Assembly: GCA_963761005.1 (NCBI GenBank)
Contig: CAVXFK010000001.1
Coordinates: 41,215 to 105,214 of the forward strand
Origin: DASWJZ01 sp963761005
GTDB lineage: Bacteria > Pseudomonadota > Alphaproteobacteria > Rhizobiales > Afifellaceae
Length of the DNA: 64,000 nt
Direction: 5' to 3'
The position numbers were made by a program, and so were the translations under genes. How positions within the stretch are numbered: position 1 is the stretch's first letter; each line of letters starts with the position of its first letter. This document shows positions 16,547-24,902 of the stretch, one piece after another. The notes under the pieces are model-generated. The model had not been told where the DNA came from. It saw only the letters and a list, made by a program, of their open reading frames with translations, and did not search any database.

Positions 16547-17914
16547 ATGCTTGACGACGCAAGCCAAGAAACGCCGAGCGCCACGCCGCAAGGCGCACAG
16601 GATTCAGGCGGCGCCCTCACCATCGTGCCGCGCGATCTGCTTGCCGAGCCGCGTCAGGCGGCCGAAAGCGGCAAGGCATTGGAGCGCCGCGAGCCGCACC
16701 TTGAATCGAACGCGCTCGTGCCCGACGAGGAGGACGCGGAGCGCGTCGCGTTCTCGATGTGGCGCGAGGGCAGGACCGACGACGCCATCGCGTTCCTCGA
16801 GCGCGAGATTCTCCTAGAGAGGGACCGCCGGTGGAAGCACGACGCGTTCGCCGACCGGCTTGAGCCGCATTTCGGTGCGCCGGCGCCAAAGGTGATCGTC
16901 ACACCGCCGCCCGCCGACGGAGCCAAGCCGAAGCGCCGCGGCTGGCGCTCGCGAAACGCTGCGCCCGTCTCCGAGCCGTTCTTCTCCGACGCGTCCGCCC
17001 CGACGATCGACCTTACCGCGGAGCGGCCACCCGTTACGCCCCTCGACGCCCTTCCCGAGCGGCGGATGGGACGCGGCCCGGCGATCGTCGCGGCGATTGG
17101 ACTTGTCATCGTCGCTTGCGCCGCTGCCGGAAATATCTGGGACAACTATCGGGGCGGCACCGCTGTCGAGCACGCCGCACCGGCGATGGAGACGGCGGCC
17201 ACTGTGACGGCAAGCGTTGTGCCCGCGAAGGCCGAGCCCACGCAGACGGCGAGCGTCACGCCCGCAACGCTCGATGCAACGCCGGCGGTGACCATCGCGG
17301 CCGTTCCGGCTGCATCCGAGACCGCGGCCGCGGCCTCTCTGTCATCCGCGGCACCGACCGAAGCTGCCACCGCGACGCCCGCCGATCCGCCGATAGAAGC
17401 GACGGCGGCCGAAGAGCCTGCGTCCGCCACACTTCCGGCAGAAGCCACGCCCCCCGCCGGCCCGGACGAAGCCGTCGCGCTCGTCGGGCCGCAAGACCAG
17501 ACCGTCGACGACACCGTTACGCCGCCCGACGAGCTTGATGAGGCTGCAACGGGCGCCGACGGGGGAGCAATGCCAAATGCCAGCGCGCCAATCGCAGTCG
17601 CGCGGCTGCCGCGGCAACGCCCGGAGCCGCCGGCCGGCCTGACGCTCGCACCGTCGCAACCGGCGTCCGTGAGCCAAGTCGCGCCGAGCACTCCGATCCC
17701 CGCGCAGGCGCCGCAGCCGGAAGCTGCCGACCTGCCGCAGCCCTTCTACGACAGCGACGGGCTGCCCGTGCGGAGCACACTGACGCCGGCGGAATACCAG
17801 GCGCTGCTTGAACGGCGCGCCATGGCCGAGGACTACGTCGCGCGGCGCCGGGCGATTGCCGAGGAGACGGTGCCGGCGCAGCGGCGGGTGCTGCTGCGAC
17901 TGCTTCACCGGTAG
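16547..17914 (+). CDS. Single-pass membrane protein with long Ala/Pro/Thr-rich periplasmic part
   Basis: A 455-aa protein I cannot assign to a characterised family. The N-terminal part is cytoplasmic and charged, with a FSMWREGRTDDAIAFLERE helical segment at about residues 67-85. One membrane segment lies near 180-196 (GPAIVAAIGLVIVACAAA). The following 150 or so residues are almost pure Ala/Thr/Val/Pro/Glu, i.e. low-complexity and probably extended across the periplasm. A short folded tail (STLTPAEYQALLERRAMAEDY) closes it. One TM segment plus a Pro/Ala spacer resembles envelope-spanning proteins, but this is only an analogy. No co-directional neighbour is close. Confidence 0.7.
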   Translation: MLDDASQETPSATPQGAQDSGGALTIVPRDLLAEPRQAAESGKALERREPHLESNALVPDEEDAERVAFSMWREGRTDDAIAFLEREILLERDRRWKHDAFADRLEPHFGAPAPKVIVTPPPADGAKPKRRGWRSRNAAPVSEPFFSDASAPTIDLTAERPPVTPLDALPERRMGRGPAIVAAIGLVIVACAAAGNIWDNYRGGTAVEHAAPAMETAATVTASVVPAKAEPTQTASVTPATLDATPAVTIAAVPAASETAAAASLSSAAPTEAATATPADPPIEATAAEEPASATLPAEATPPAGPDEAVALVGPQDQTVDDTVTPPDELDEAATGADGGAMPNASAPIAVARLPRQRPEPPAGLTLAPSQPASVSQVAPSTPIPAQAPQPEAADLPQPFYDSDGLPVRSTLTPAEYQALLERRAMAEDYVARRRAIAEETVPAQRRVLLRLLHR

Positions 17915-17971
17915 GTCATAGGCCTCAGCCCCGCAGGCGGATTGCGGCCCGGAACGCGGGTCGCAACAGCG

Positions 17972-18475
17972 CTAAGCCATTCTGGCCGCGGGCCGGAACC
18001 TGAAAGCGGCCACGATGCCGGCCAGGACGATCACGGCGAGCACGACGACCTGCGTGATCAGGAACGGCGGCTCGGTCTGCGTCGGGGCCAGCGGCTGCAG
18101 GAACGAGAATTTCTGGAAGAACTGGATGACCGCGACGACGACGTTCAGCCAAAGCACGAAGAGCGCGCCGGCGATGTAGATCAGCCGCCACCACCCTCTC
18201 AGGCCGTACGCATAGCGACCAAGGAGTGTCGGCAACATCACCACGAGCGTGACCACGCCGAACCAATGCGGCGGACCAAACTTCGGCTGCGTAGCGAGGA
18301 AGAAGAAGCCGGTGATGCTGGTCAGCGCCGTCGTCAGCAGGAAGAGCGCCGTCCAGCCCGCGAGCCGGTTGTTGGCGAGCATTCCAAGAAGAACGACAAC
18401 GCCCGCACCGATCGCAACCAGGCTGATGATGACATGGGCGAGCGTGAAAGTGGGGACAGAAAGACCGAAGATCAT
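17972..18475 (-). CDS. Five-pass integral membrane protein of unknown function
   Basis: A 167-aa very hydrophobic protein with about five membrane helices (starting near residues 5, 38, 70, 95 and 140). Short loops carry TGFFF and GRYAYGLRGWWR. The ATG at 18475 gives a protein that begins directly with a hydrophobic segment. The frame is open further upstream, but that part is Arg-rich and out of character. It lies downstream of clpA on the same strand but beyond the clpA terminator, so it probably has its own promoter. No family assignment is made. Confidence 0.7.
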   Translation of the reverse strand: MIFGLSVPTFTLAHVIISLVAIGAGVVVLLGMLANNRLAGWTALFLLTTALTSITGFFFLATQPKFGPPHWFGVVTLVVMLPTLLGRYAYGLRGWWRLIYIAGALFVLWLNVVVAVIQFFQKFSFLQPLAPTQTEPPFLITQVVVLAVIVLAGIVAAFRFRPAARMA

Positions 18476-18565
18476 GGAGCGCCCCCGCGAATACCTCACC
18501 CGCTCTACACCTGAGCCGAGCAAATGGCCATGCCTTGCCGTGGCCGACCCCCCGCGTAGCGGCCA

Positions 18566-18600
18566 TGCAAAGCAAAGGCCGCGCCCGGACGGCGCGGCCT
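18566..18600 (-). terminator. Intrinsic terminator downstream of clpA
   Basis: A perfect 10-bp stem (AGGCCGCGCC at 18576-18585, GGCGCGGCCT at 18591-18600) with a 5-base loop. On the minus strand it is followed by TTTGCTTTGC. It lies 25-60 bases after the clpA stop. Confidence 0.7.
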
Positions 18601-18624
18601 GCTCTTTGAAGCCCTGATGTTCCG

Positions 18625-21054
18625 CTAAGCCTTGAGCGGAACGCGCGGCACCGTGCCTCCGCCCTTCGGCTTCTTCGGGCGTGGACGCGGCTTCGCCGAT
18701 CCCCCTCCGGAATCGTCCTCGCCGTCCCTGGCGCCGAGCGGCTTGCCCTTGCGCGTCGCGTTCTCGTCGGGGATCGACTCGAGCTTCAGCCCGGTCTTGC
18801 CGTCCTCTTTCGTTTCCACCGACACCTTCACCACGCCGCCCTTCTGCAGCTTGCCGAAGAGCACCTCGTCGGCGAGCGGGCGCTTGATCACATCCTGGAT
18901 CAGACGGCCGAGCGGACGCGCGCCCATGCGCTCGTCGTAGCCGCGCTCGGCAAGCCACGCCGTTGCCTTGTCGTCGAGCTCAAAGGTAACGCCGCGATCG
19001 GCGAGCTGTGCTTCGAGCTGCAGCACGAATTTCACGACGACGCGGTGCACGACTTCCGGCGGCAGCGAGTTGAAGGCGATGGTCGCATCGAGGCGGTTCC
19101 TGAACTCCGGCGTAAACAAGCGGTTGATCGCCTCCTCGTCGTCGCCGGTGCGCTTGGAGCTACCGAACCCGATCGCCGCCTTGGCCGCCTCGGACGCGCC
19201 GGCGTTCGTCGTCATGATCAGGATGACGTTGCGGAAGTCGACCTGCTTTCCGTTGTGGTCGGTGAGCTTTCCGTGATCCATGATCTGAAGCAGGATGTTG
19301 AAGAGATCCGGGTGCGCCTTCTCGATCTCGTCGAGCAGGAGCACGCAGTGCGGAGTCTGATCGACGCCGTCGGTCAGAAGCCCACCCTGGTCGAAGCCGA
19401 CATAGCCGGGCGGCGCACCGATCAGCCGCGAGACCGTGTGGCGCTCCATGTATTCCGACATGTCGAAGCGCAGGAGGCGCACGCCCATCAGGTCGGCGAG
19501 CTGCTTTGCCACCTCCGTCTTGCCGACGCCGGTCGGCCCGGAGAACAGGTAGCAGCCGATCGGCTTCTCCGGCTCGCGCAGGCCGGCGCGGGCGAGCTTG
19601 ATCGCGGCGGAAAGCGCGTTGATCGCCTTCTCCTGTCCGAAGACGACGCGCTTCAGGTTGGTGTCGAGATGCTGCAGCACCTCAGCGTCGTCCTTCGACA
19701 CGGACTTCGGCGGAATGCGTGCCATTGTCGCGACGGTGGCCTCGATATCCTTGATGCCGATCGTCTTCTTACGCTTGTTCTCCGGGAGGAGCTTCTGCGA
19801 GGCGCCGGACTCGTCGATCACGTCGATCGCCTTGTCGGGAAGCTTGCGGTCGTTGATGTAGCGCGCCGAAAGCTCCACCGCCGACTTGATCGCCTCGTTG
19901 GTGTAGCGGACCTTGTGATGATCCTCGTAGTAAGGCTTCAGTCCCTTCAGGATTTCGATCGCGTCGGGTAGCGACGGCTCGTTCACGTCGATCTTCTGGA
20001 AGCGACGGACGAGCGCGCGGTCCTTCTCGAAGAACTGCCGGTACTCCTTGTAGGTAGTCGAGCCGATGCAGCGCAGCTTTCCGGAGGCGAGCGCCGGCTT
20101 CAGGAGGTTCGACGCGTCCATGGCGCCGCCCGATGTCGCGCCGGCGCCGATCACGGTGTGGATCTCGTCGATGAACATGATGGCGTTCGCGTGCGCCTCA
20201 AGCTCCTTGATGACCTGCTTCAAGCGCTCCTCGAAGTCGCCGCGGTAGCGCGTGCCGGCAAGAAGCGCGCCCATGTCGAGCGCGAAGATGGTGGCGCCTT
20301 CCAGCACCTCCGGCACGTCGCTCTCGACGATCTTCTTGGCGAGCCCCTCGGCGATCGCCGTCTTGCCGACGCCGGGGTCGCCCACGTAGAGCGGGTTGTT
20401 CTTGTTGCGGCGGCAAAGCACCTGAATGGTGCGCTTCAATTCAAGCTCGCGGCCGATCAGCGGATCGATCTTCCCCGCCCGCGCCTTGGCGTTCAGATTG
20501 ACGCACCAGGCTTCGAGCGCGCTCTCCTTGCCGCTCGGCGACTCCTCGGCGTCGTCGGCCTCGCGGCCGGATTCCTCACGCGAACCGCGCACCGGCCGGA
20601 TCTCCTCCGCGCCCGGCCGCTTGGCGATGCCGTGCGAGATGTAGTTGACCGCGTCGTAGCGCGTCATGTCCTGCTCTTGCAGGAAATACGCCGCGTGGCT
20701 TTCACGCTCCGCAAAGATGGCGACGAGCACGTTCGCGCCGGTCACTTCCTCGCGGCCGGACGACTGCACATGGATCACCGCGCGCTGGATGACGCGCTGG
20801 AAGCCCGCGGTGGGCTTCGCCTCCTCGCTGTCGACGTTCACGAGATTGGCGAGCTCGGTGTCGATGTATTCGTTCAGGTCGGCGCGCAGCTTGTCGAGGT
20901 CGACGTTGCAGGCGCGCATCACGGCGGCGGCGTCCTTGTCGTCGGCAAGCGCGAGCAGGAGATGCTCGAGCGTAGCGAATTCCTGGTCGCGTTCGTTCGC
21001 CAGGCTCAACGCCTTATGGAGGGCCATTTCGAGAGAGCGGGAAAATGACGGCAC
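18625..21054 (-). CDS. clpA: ATP-dependent Clp protease ATP-binding subunit ClpA
   Basis: An AAA+ unfoldase (809 aa) that feeds substrates to ClpP. Domain order: Clp N-domain repeats (residues 1-145, starting PSFSRSLEMALHKAL), a spacer with a charged linker, a first AAA+ module with Walker A GDPGVGKT and Walker B MFIDEIH, and a second module with GPTGVGKT and LLLDEIEK. The ClpP-docking tripeptide IGF is in AAIGFGSSKRTGDD. The C terminus has an extra Lys/Pro-rich tail (RPRPKKPKGGG). Either of two GTG codons could start it. I prefer 21054 because known ClpA proteins begin M-P-S/T-F. clpS lies 88 bases upstream, the standard clpS-clpA order. Confidence 0.97.
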   Translation of the reverse strand: MPSFSRSLEMALHKALSLANERDQEFATLEHLLLALADDKDAAAVMRACNVDLDKLRADLNEYIDTELANLVNVDSEEAKPTAGFQRVIQRAVIHVQSSGREEVTGANVLVAIFAERESHAAYFLQEQDMTRYDAVNYISHGIAKRPGAEEIRPVRGSREESGREADDAEESPSGKESALEAWCVNLNAKARAGKIDPLIGRELELKRTIQVLCRRNKNNPLYVGDPGVGKTAIAEGLAKKIVESDVPEVLEGATIFALDMGALLAGTRYRGDFEERLKQVIKELEAHANAIMFIDEIHTVIGAGATSGGAMDASNLLKPALASGKLRCIGSTTYKEYRQFFEKDRALVRRFQKIDVNEPSLPDAIEILKGLKPYYEDHHKVRYTNEAIKSAVELSARYINDRKLPDKAIDVIDESGASQKLLPENKRKKTIGIKDIEATVATMARIPPKSVSKDDAEVLQHLDTNLKRVVFGQEKAINALSAAIKLARAGLREPEKPIGCYLFSGPTGVGKTEVAKQLADLMGVRLLRFDMSEYMERHTVSRLIGAPPGYVGFDQGGLLTDGVDQTPHCVLLLDEIEKAHPDLFNILLQIMDHGKLTDHNGKQVDFRNVILIMTTNAGASEAAKAAIGFGSSKRTGDDEEAINRLFTPEFRNRLDATIAFNSLPPEVVHRVVVKFVLQLEAQLADRGVTFELDDKATAWLAERGYDERMGARPLGRLIQDVIKRPLADEVLFGKLQKGGVVKVSVETKEDGKTGLKLESIPDENATRKGKPLGARDGEDDSGGGSAKPRPRPKKPKGGGTVPRVPLKA

Positions 21055-21142
21055 CTTCGACCTCACACTTCTAGACGCCGGTCTATCCGACGCGCCTTAT
21101 CGGCAATCCTCTTTCTCCTCCCCCCTCGACGTCCTTCTTATC

Positions 21143-21478
21143 TCATTGCTTCTCCATCACGCATTGCAGCGGGTGCTGATGCTTGCGGGCGAAATCCATC
21201 ACCTGCGTTACTTTGGTCTCGGCGATCTCATATGTGAAGACCCCGCATTCGCCGACACCGTGATTGTGAACATGCAGCATGATGCGTGTCGCGTCGTCCT
21301 GGCTTTTGCCGAAAAACCGCATGATCACGTGCACGACGAACTCCATCGGCGTGTAGTCGTCGTTGAGGAGAAGAACGCGATAGAGGTTCGGACGCTTGGT
21401 CTTCGGTCGGGTCTTGGTGACCACGGCCGTGCCCAGTCCGTCCTTCCCCTGGTCGTCTTTCCGCGTGTCCTTGGCCAT
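21143..21478 (-). CDS. clpS: ClpS adaptor protein (clpA-linked paralogue)
   Basis: A 111-aa adaptor delivering N-degron substrates to ClpAP. A flexible charged N-terminal tail is followed by YRVLLLNDDYTPMEFVVHV (binding pocket), HNHGVGECGVFTYEIAETK (ClpA contact and conserved His region) and the C-terminal HPLQCVMEKQ. It lies directly upstream of clpA on the same strand, which identifies it as the canonical copy, in contrast to the lone clpS2 at 12176-12481. Confidence 0.97.
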   Translation of the reverse strand: MAKDTRKDDQGKDGLGTAVVTKTRPKTKRPNLYRVLLLNDDYTPMEFVVHVIMRFFGKSQDDATRIMLHVHNHGVGECGVFTYEIAETKVTQVMDFARKHQHPLQCVMEKQ

Positions 21479-21540
21479 GAATCGCCCGGCGAACCCCTCA
21501 CAGGCGTAATTTAGGCACTCCGGACGGAATTGTCAGCGGA

Positions 21541-21850
21541 TTCAAGGTCACAGCGTCGGTCGATCCGTCCGGCCGCCCGGCGCCCCAAGCGGTGACCGAC
21601 CTGAAGAACCTGAAGGCGGGGGCTCGAACGACCGTCAAGGCGGCGATCGAAACACATCTGAGGGACGAGCCGACGAAGACAAGCCGCAGCCGGATCAAGC
21701 AGCTAAGGGCCTCGAGCGGCCCGCAGCACCGGCTTCGGGTCGGAGACTCACGTTTTCTACGATGTTAGCGACGCAACCGTCGAGATTCTGGCAATCATCG
21801 GCAAATCGAAGGCCGAGGCACGGCTGACAGAGTTCGGAAGCAGCAGCTGA
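21541..21850 (+). pseudogene. Decayed RelE/ParE-family toxin gene
   Basis: Reading from about 21541 gives a degraded RelE/ParE toxin: a weak N terminus (KVTASVDPSGRP), then IETHLRDEPTKTSRSRIKQL and PQHRLRVGD. After a frame slip at about 21750 it continues as VFYDVSDATVEILAIIGKS and ends LTEFGSSS at a TGA (21848-21850). PTKxSRSRIKxLR...RLRVGD.RVFYDV is the family signature. No start codon in frame is convincing. A partner antitoxin relic follows at once in the usual toxin-antitoxin order for this subfamily. Too short per frame to be found as a normal gene. Confidence 0.75.
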
Positions 21851-21852
21851 GA

Positions 21853-22039
21853 CGGGCGGCGATCAAGGACGACTTCTCCCGCTTCCTCCGCGACACGGAA
21901 AATCGGCGGCATTCTGATTGGATTTGAGTTGGAGGACGACTGTTTCGACTATCGTCTGGAGAACGATCCGCGCTTCCTGAAGCGCGTCGAGGCGGCACGC
22001 GCGAGCCGCAGTGTCCGGCTCGAGGATTTGGACGAATAG
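21853..22039 (+). pseudogene. Decayed Phd/YefM-type antitoxin gene
   Basis: Two frames carry pieces of a Phd/YefM antitoxin: AIKDDFSRFLRDTEN near 21860-21903, then ILIGFELEDDCFDYRLEND and PRFLKRVEAARA...VRLEDLDE ending at TAG 22037-22039. The conserved middle of the family (ITRHGKPAG-like) is missing, so the gene has an internal deletion as well as a frame change. This argues for true decay rather than a single sequencing error. It pairs with the toxin relic just upstream. Confidence 0.75.
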
Positions 22040-22044
22040 CGCTC

Positions 22045-22080
22045 AAAAAGAAAAGCGCCCGGCCGCCGACCGGGCGCTTT
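22045..22080 (-). terminator. Intrinsic terminator of the phasin gene
   Basis: A perfect 11-bp stem (AAAGCGCCCGG at 22052-22062, CCGGGCGCTTT at 22070-22080) with a 7-base loop. On the minus strand it runs into TTTTCTTTTTGAGC. It lies 25 bases after the phasin stop. Confidence 0.9.
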
Positions 22081-22104
22081 CGCCGCTCAAGAGGTGAGCG
22101 ATGC

Positions 22105-22437
22105 TTACTTCTTGACCGAAGGCACGAAGTCCTCAAACGGCTTCGTCGCGCCCTTGACCATGTCCATGTAGAGCTCGCCGAAGCGGGCGGCCTGGCCCAT
22201 GGCATTCTCGTAAGCAGAGCGGACGTACTCCGACTGCGCCTCGAAGGCGACGTCGATCGACTTCGCGCCGAGCATCTTCTCGACGTGTGCGGCACCCGCC
22301 TCGAAGGACTGCTTGGAGAAGCCCGCCGTCTCGTTCGCCAGCGTCTGCCAGCCGCGCGACAGCGCGCCAAAGCTCTCGATCGCGCGGGTCATGCCCTCGC
22401 GCCCGGCCTTCTGGACATCCTCAAACCCGTTCATCAT
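22105..22437 (-). CDS. Phasin family protein
   Basis: A 110-aa, almost wholly alpha-helical phasin (Phasin_2 type) starting MMNGFEDVQKAGREGM, with a long amphipathic region (GFSKQSFEAGAAHVEKMLG) and ending KPFEDFVPSVKK. Phasins coat polyhydroxyalkanoate granules. A granule-forming organism is implied, although no pha synthesis gene is in the window. I start at ATG 22437, behind GAGGAAGAAAGCG. The frame is open upstream but that part is not phasin-like. It has its own promoter region with TTGCAA-type repeats and a strong terminator, so it is monocistronic. Confidence 0.88.
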   Translation of the reverse strand: MMNGFEDVQKAGREGMTRAIESFGALSRGWQTLANETAGFSKQSFEAGAAHVEKMLGAKSIDVAFEAQSEYVRSAYENAMGQAARFGELYMDMVKGATKPFEDFVPSVKK

Positions 22438-22510
22438 CGCTTTCTTCCTCTCTGCCCAACTTTGGGCCGTATCTCTGCGAAAAATGCCCGCAAACGCGGT
22501 TGGTGAGGCG

Positions 22511-22551
22511 AATATATGCACTGCAACATGAATTGCAAGCATTTTTTGCAA
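22511..22551 (-). promoter_or_regulatory. Putative phasin promoter with three TGCAA boxes
   Basis: Three copies of (C/T)TGCAA start at 22521, 22533 and 22546, spaced 12-13 bases. On the minus strand, TTGCAA (22538-22533), a 16-base gap and TATATT (22516-22511) make a plausible promoter whose -35 overlaps the middle box. TGC-rich repeats are known targets of PhaR-type repressors of phasin genes. That link is inference. Confidence 0.45.
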
Positions 22552-22692
22552 TGCACAAAAACACTCCGGAAGCGCCTCATTCGGCAGGGCATTTTACGGA
22601 ATCGTAACGCCGAGGTTTTTAGGTAGAGGAAACCATCACCTCCGGGGCGGTGGTGCCCCAGCGTCAGTAGCGTTTTGACCGAGGGGTTAGTT

Positions 22693-24201
22693 GTGAAGGG
22701 GCGTTCCGCGTTGCGTTTCTGGAATAGTCGATGCGTTCTCGCCGCTCTGGCGGTGTTGCTTGCGCTCATCGCTTTGGCGGCACCCGCCTCTGCGGCGGCA
22801 GACAAATACGCCGCGATGGTGTTCGACGCGAATTCGGGCCGCGTCCTCTTCGCCCGCAATGCCGAGGCCCCGCGCTATCCGGCCTCTCTCACCAAGATGA
22901 TGACGCTCTACCTCCTCTTCGAGGAACTCGACGCCAAGCGTCTCACCTTGAAGAGCCCGCTCTCCGTTTCCGCCAACGCCGCCCGCCAGCCGCCATCGAA
23001 GCTCGGGCTTCGCGCCGGCTCCACGATCGCCGTCGAGGACGCGATCCTCGCCCTCGTCACCAAGTCGGCGAACGACGTCGCCGTCGTCGTGGCGGAGAAC
23101 GTGGGCGGAAACGTCGACGATTTCGCCGCACGCATGACGCGCACCGCGCACGCGCTCGGCATGAGCCACAGCACGTTCCGCAATCCGCACGGGCTGCCGA
23201 ATTCCGAGCAGACGACGACGGCGCACGACCTCGTCCGCCTCGGAGAGGCGCTGCAGGACCGGTTTCCCACCTATTACGCCTATTTCGGCCGCGAGAGCTT
23301 CACCTATCGCGGCGCCCGTCACCGCAACCACAATCACCTGCTCGGCTCGGTCGCCGGTGTCGATGGCATCAAGACCGGCTACACGCGCGATTCCGGCTTC
23401 AACCTCGTCACCAACGTCAAGCGCGACGGCCGCCACATCATCGCCGTGGTGATGGGCGGCAAGACGGCCCGAAGCCGCGACGCGCAGATGCGCGAGCTGA
23501 TCGCGACCTACCTGCCCAAGGCGTCGCGCGGCGCGCGCACGACGCCGCTTCTGATCGCCGACGCCGGCGCCGCGCCTGCAAAGGTCGACCCGCGTCTTCC
23601 GCGCTCGCGCCCCGAAGCCGATACCGCCGACGAGGACGCGCTCGCCTACGCCTCCGAGGAGGCGCCGCACGATGTCGTCGCACAGGCGATGGCGGAAGCT
23701 CAGAGCGCGCAGGGTGACGTCAGTGATGCCAGCGACGTCGGCGCAGCGCCCGAGCACGACCCGATCGCACACCGTATCGAGGTGGCGAGCGCCGTCGCCG
23801 GGTTCGCCGACATGACGGTCGCGAACGGCGGAAGCGATCCGATCGGCCGCCTGACCGAGCTCGCCCGCATCCGTGCCGGCGTGAAGGACATCGTGGCGAC
23901 CGGCCCCGCCCCACGCGCCGAGGCTGCCGATCCGCAGGATCCGACAACGGACGATGCCGGCTGGAACGTCCAGATTGGCGCGGTGCCGACCGAGGAAGGC
24001 GCGCAGGCCCTGCTTGAGAAGGCGCAAGCAACGATGGGGCCGATGCTCGCCTCCCTGCAGCCTGTGACCCAGGAGATTGAACACCGCGGCAGCACCCTCT
24101 ACCGCGCCCGCTTCGCCGGCTTTGCTGGCAAGGACGAGGCGCGCGCCGCCTGCGACCAGCTGAAGCGCAAGGACTTCTCCTGCCTTGCAGTCGCGAACTG
24201 A
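22693..24201 (+). CDS. dacC: D-alanyl-D-alanine carboxypeptidase (PBP5/6 type) with SPOR domain
   Basis: A periplasmic low-molecular-weight penicillin-binding protein (502 aa) that trims the terminal D-Ala from peptidoglycan stem peptides. A signal peptide (residues 1 to about 35) precedes the peptidase S11 domain with SLTK (nucleophile Ser65, Lys68), the SAN motif in TKSANDVAVV and KTG in GIKTGYT. A long linker follows, then a C-terminal SPOR domain (GWNVQIGAVPTEEGAQALL... to the end) expected to bind denuded septal glycan. I use GTG 22693, six bases after GAGGGG, rather than the TTG at 22675. The S11-SPOR fusion is common in Hyphomicrobiales. Confidence 0.93.
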   Translation: MKGRSALRFWNSRCVLAALAVLLALIALAAPASAAADKYAAMVFDANSGRVLFARNAEAPRYPASLTKMMTLYLLFEELDAKRLTLKSPLSVSANAARQPPSKLGLRAGSTIAVEDAILALVTKSANDVAVVVAENVGGNVDDFAARMTRTAHALGMSHSTFRNPHGLPNSEQTTTAHDLVRLGEALQDRFPTYYAYFGRESFTYRGARHRNHNHLLGSVAGVDGIKTGYTRDSGFNLVTNVKRDGRHIIAVVMGGKTARSRDAQMRELIATYLPKASRGARTTPLLIADAGAAPAKVDPRLPRSRPEADTADEDALAYASEEAPHDVVAQAMAEAQSAQGDVSDASDVGAAPEHDPIAHRIEVASAVAGFADMTVANGGSDPIGRLTELARIRAGVKDIVATGPAPRAEAADPQDPTTDDAGWNVQIGAVPTEEGAQALLEKAQATMGPMLASLQPVTQEIEHRGSTLYRARFAGFAGKDEARAACDQLKRKDFSCLAVAN

Positions 24202-24209
24202 GGCGGGGG

Positions 24210-24902
24210 CTAGCGATGCCTTCCGAGAATTCGGTCCTTCGCTTCGTTGATCTTGGCGGCGAGCGCGGCCGAGCCCCCGTGGTCAGGGTGGACCTGCTTG
24301 ATCAGTCGCCGGTGCGCATTACGAACTTCCGTCTCGCTGGCGTCCGGCTCAAGCCCAAGGATCTGATAGGCTTCCTTCGTGCTCATGCCGCTCGTTCGCG
24401 GCGCCGCGCTCTGCCGCCGGGTCGCGTCAGCGTGCACGTCGTCTCGCCATCCGGGGTGAGCGCGGTCGAGATAGCTTTCGAGCAGGCGTAGCGACTCCGC
24501 GTCGCCGCGCACGTCTTCCGCCGCCTCCAGAAGCTCTTCGAGGCTCATCCCCGAAAGCCGCTTCCCTTCATGGCGGCCGGCGAGAATGCTCCCTTCCATC
24601 TCGCCGGTGTCGTGGTCGAGGCTCATCTCGATACCGGCCGCCCGCACGCTCGACCTCTGCCCCGTCCCGGCCATCTGGCGAAGCCCGCGATGCCGCCGAA
24701 AGAGCATCAGGCCGGCGGCCGCCACCGGCAGCGCAAAGGCGAACTGGCGAAGAAAGAGAAGCCCGACACCGAGGAGCAGCAGGAAGATGCCGCCCGTCAG
24801 ATAGATCTGGCGGACAAGATCGCGCGGCGGCGTTGTCAGGAAGTGCCGCACCAGGAGGGCGATGGCCCCGAGCCCGATCAGAAGCGGGAGAACGATCCTC
24901 AT
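24210..24902 (-). CDS. Membrane-anchored J-domain protein
   Basis: A 230-aa co-chaperone with two N-terminal membrane helices (about residues 3-20 and 35-65) and a C-terminal J domain (KEAYQILGLEPDASETEV, with the essential HPD in KQVHPDHGG). A J domain at the far C terminus behind membrane segments resembles mitochondrial Tim14/Pam18, which recruits Hsp70 to the translocon. A comparable role at the bacterial membrane is only inferred. The middle part (MSLDHDTGEMEGSIL) is typical of these alphaproteobacterial proteins. Its ATG overlaps the stop of the upstream VWA gene (ATGA), so the pair is translationally coupled. Confidence 0.88.
   Translation of the reverse strand: MRIVLPLLIGLGAIALLVRHFLTTPPRDLVRQIYLTGGIFLLLLGVGLLFLRQFAFALPVAAAGLMLFRRHRGLRQMAGTGQRSSVRAAGIEMSLDHDTGEMEGSILAGRHEGKRLSGMSLEELLEAAEDVRGDAESLRLLESYLDRAHPGWRDDVHADATRRQSAAPRTSGMSTKEAYQILGLEPDASETEVRNAHRRLIKQVHPDHGGSAALAAKINEAKDRILGRHR

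Noticed and set aside
19045..21048. Plus-strand frames of about 300 codons opposite clpA
   Set aside because: Antisense shadows of clpA with shadow-type Asp/Val/Arg/Leu-rich composition and no recognisable domain.
22687..24084. 465-codon minus-strand frame opposite the D,D-carboxypeptidase gene
   Set aside because: Antisense shadow. The plus strand holds a complete S11-SPOR protein with all catalytic motifs.
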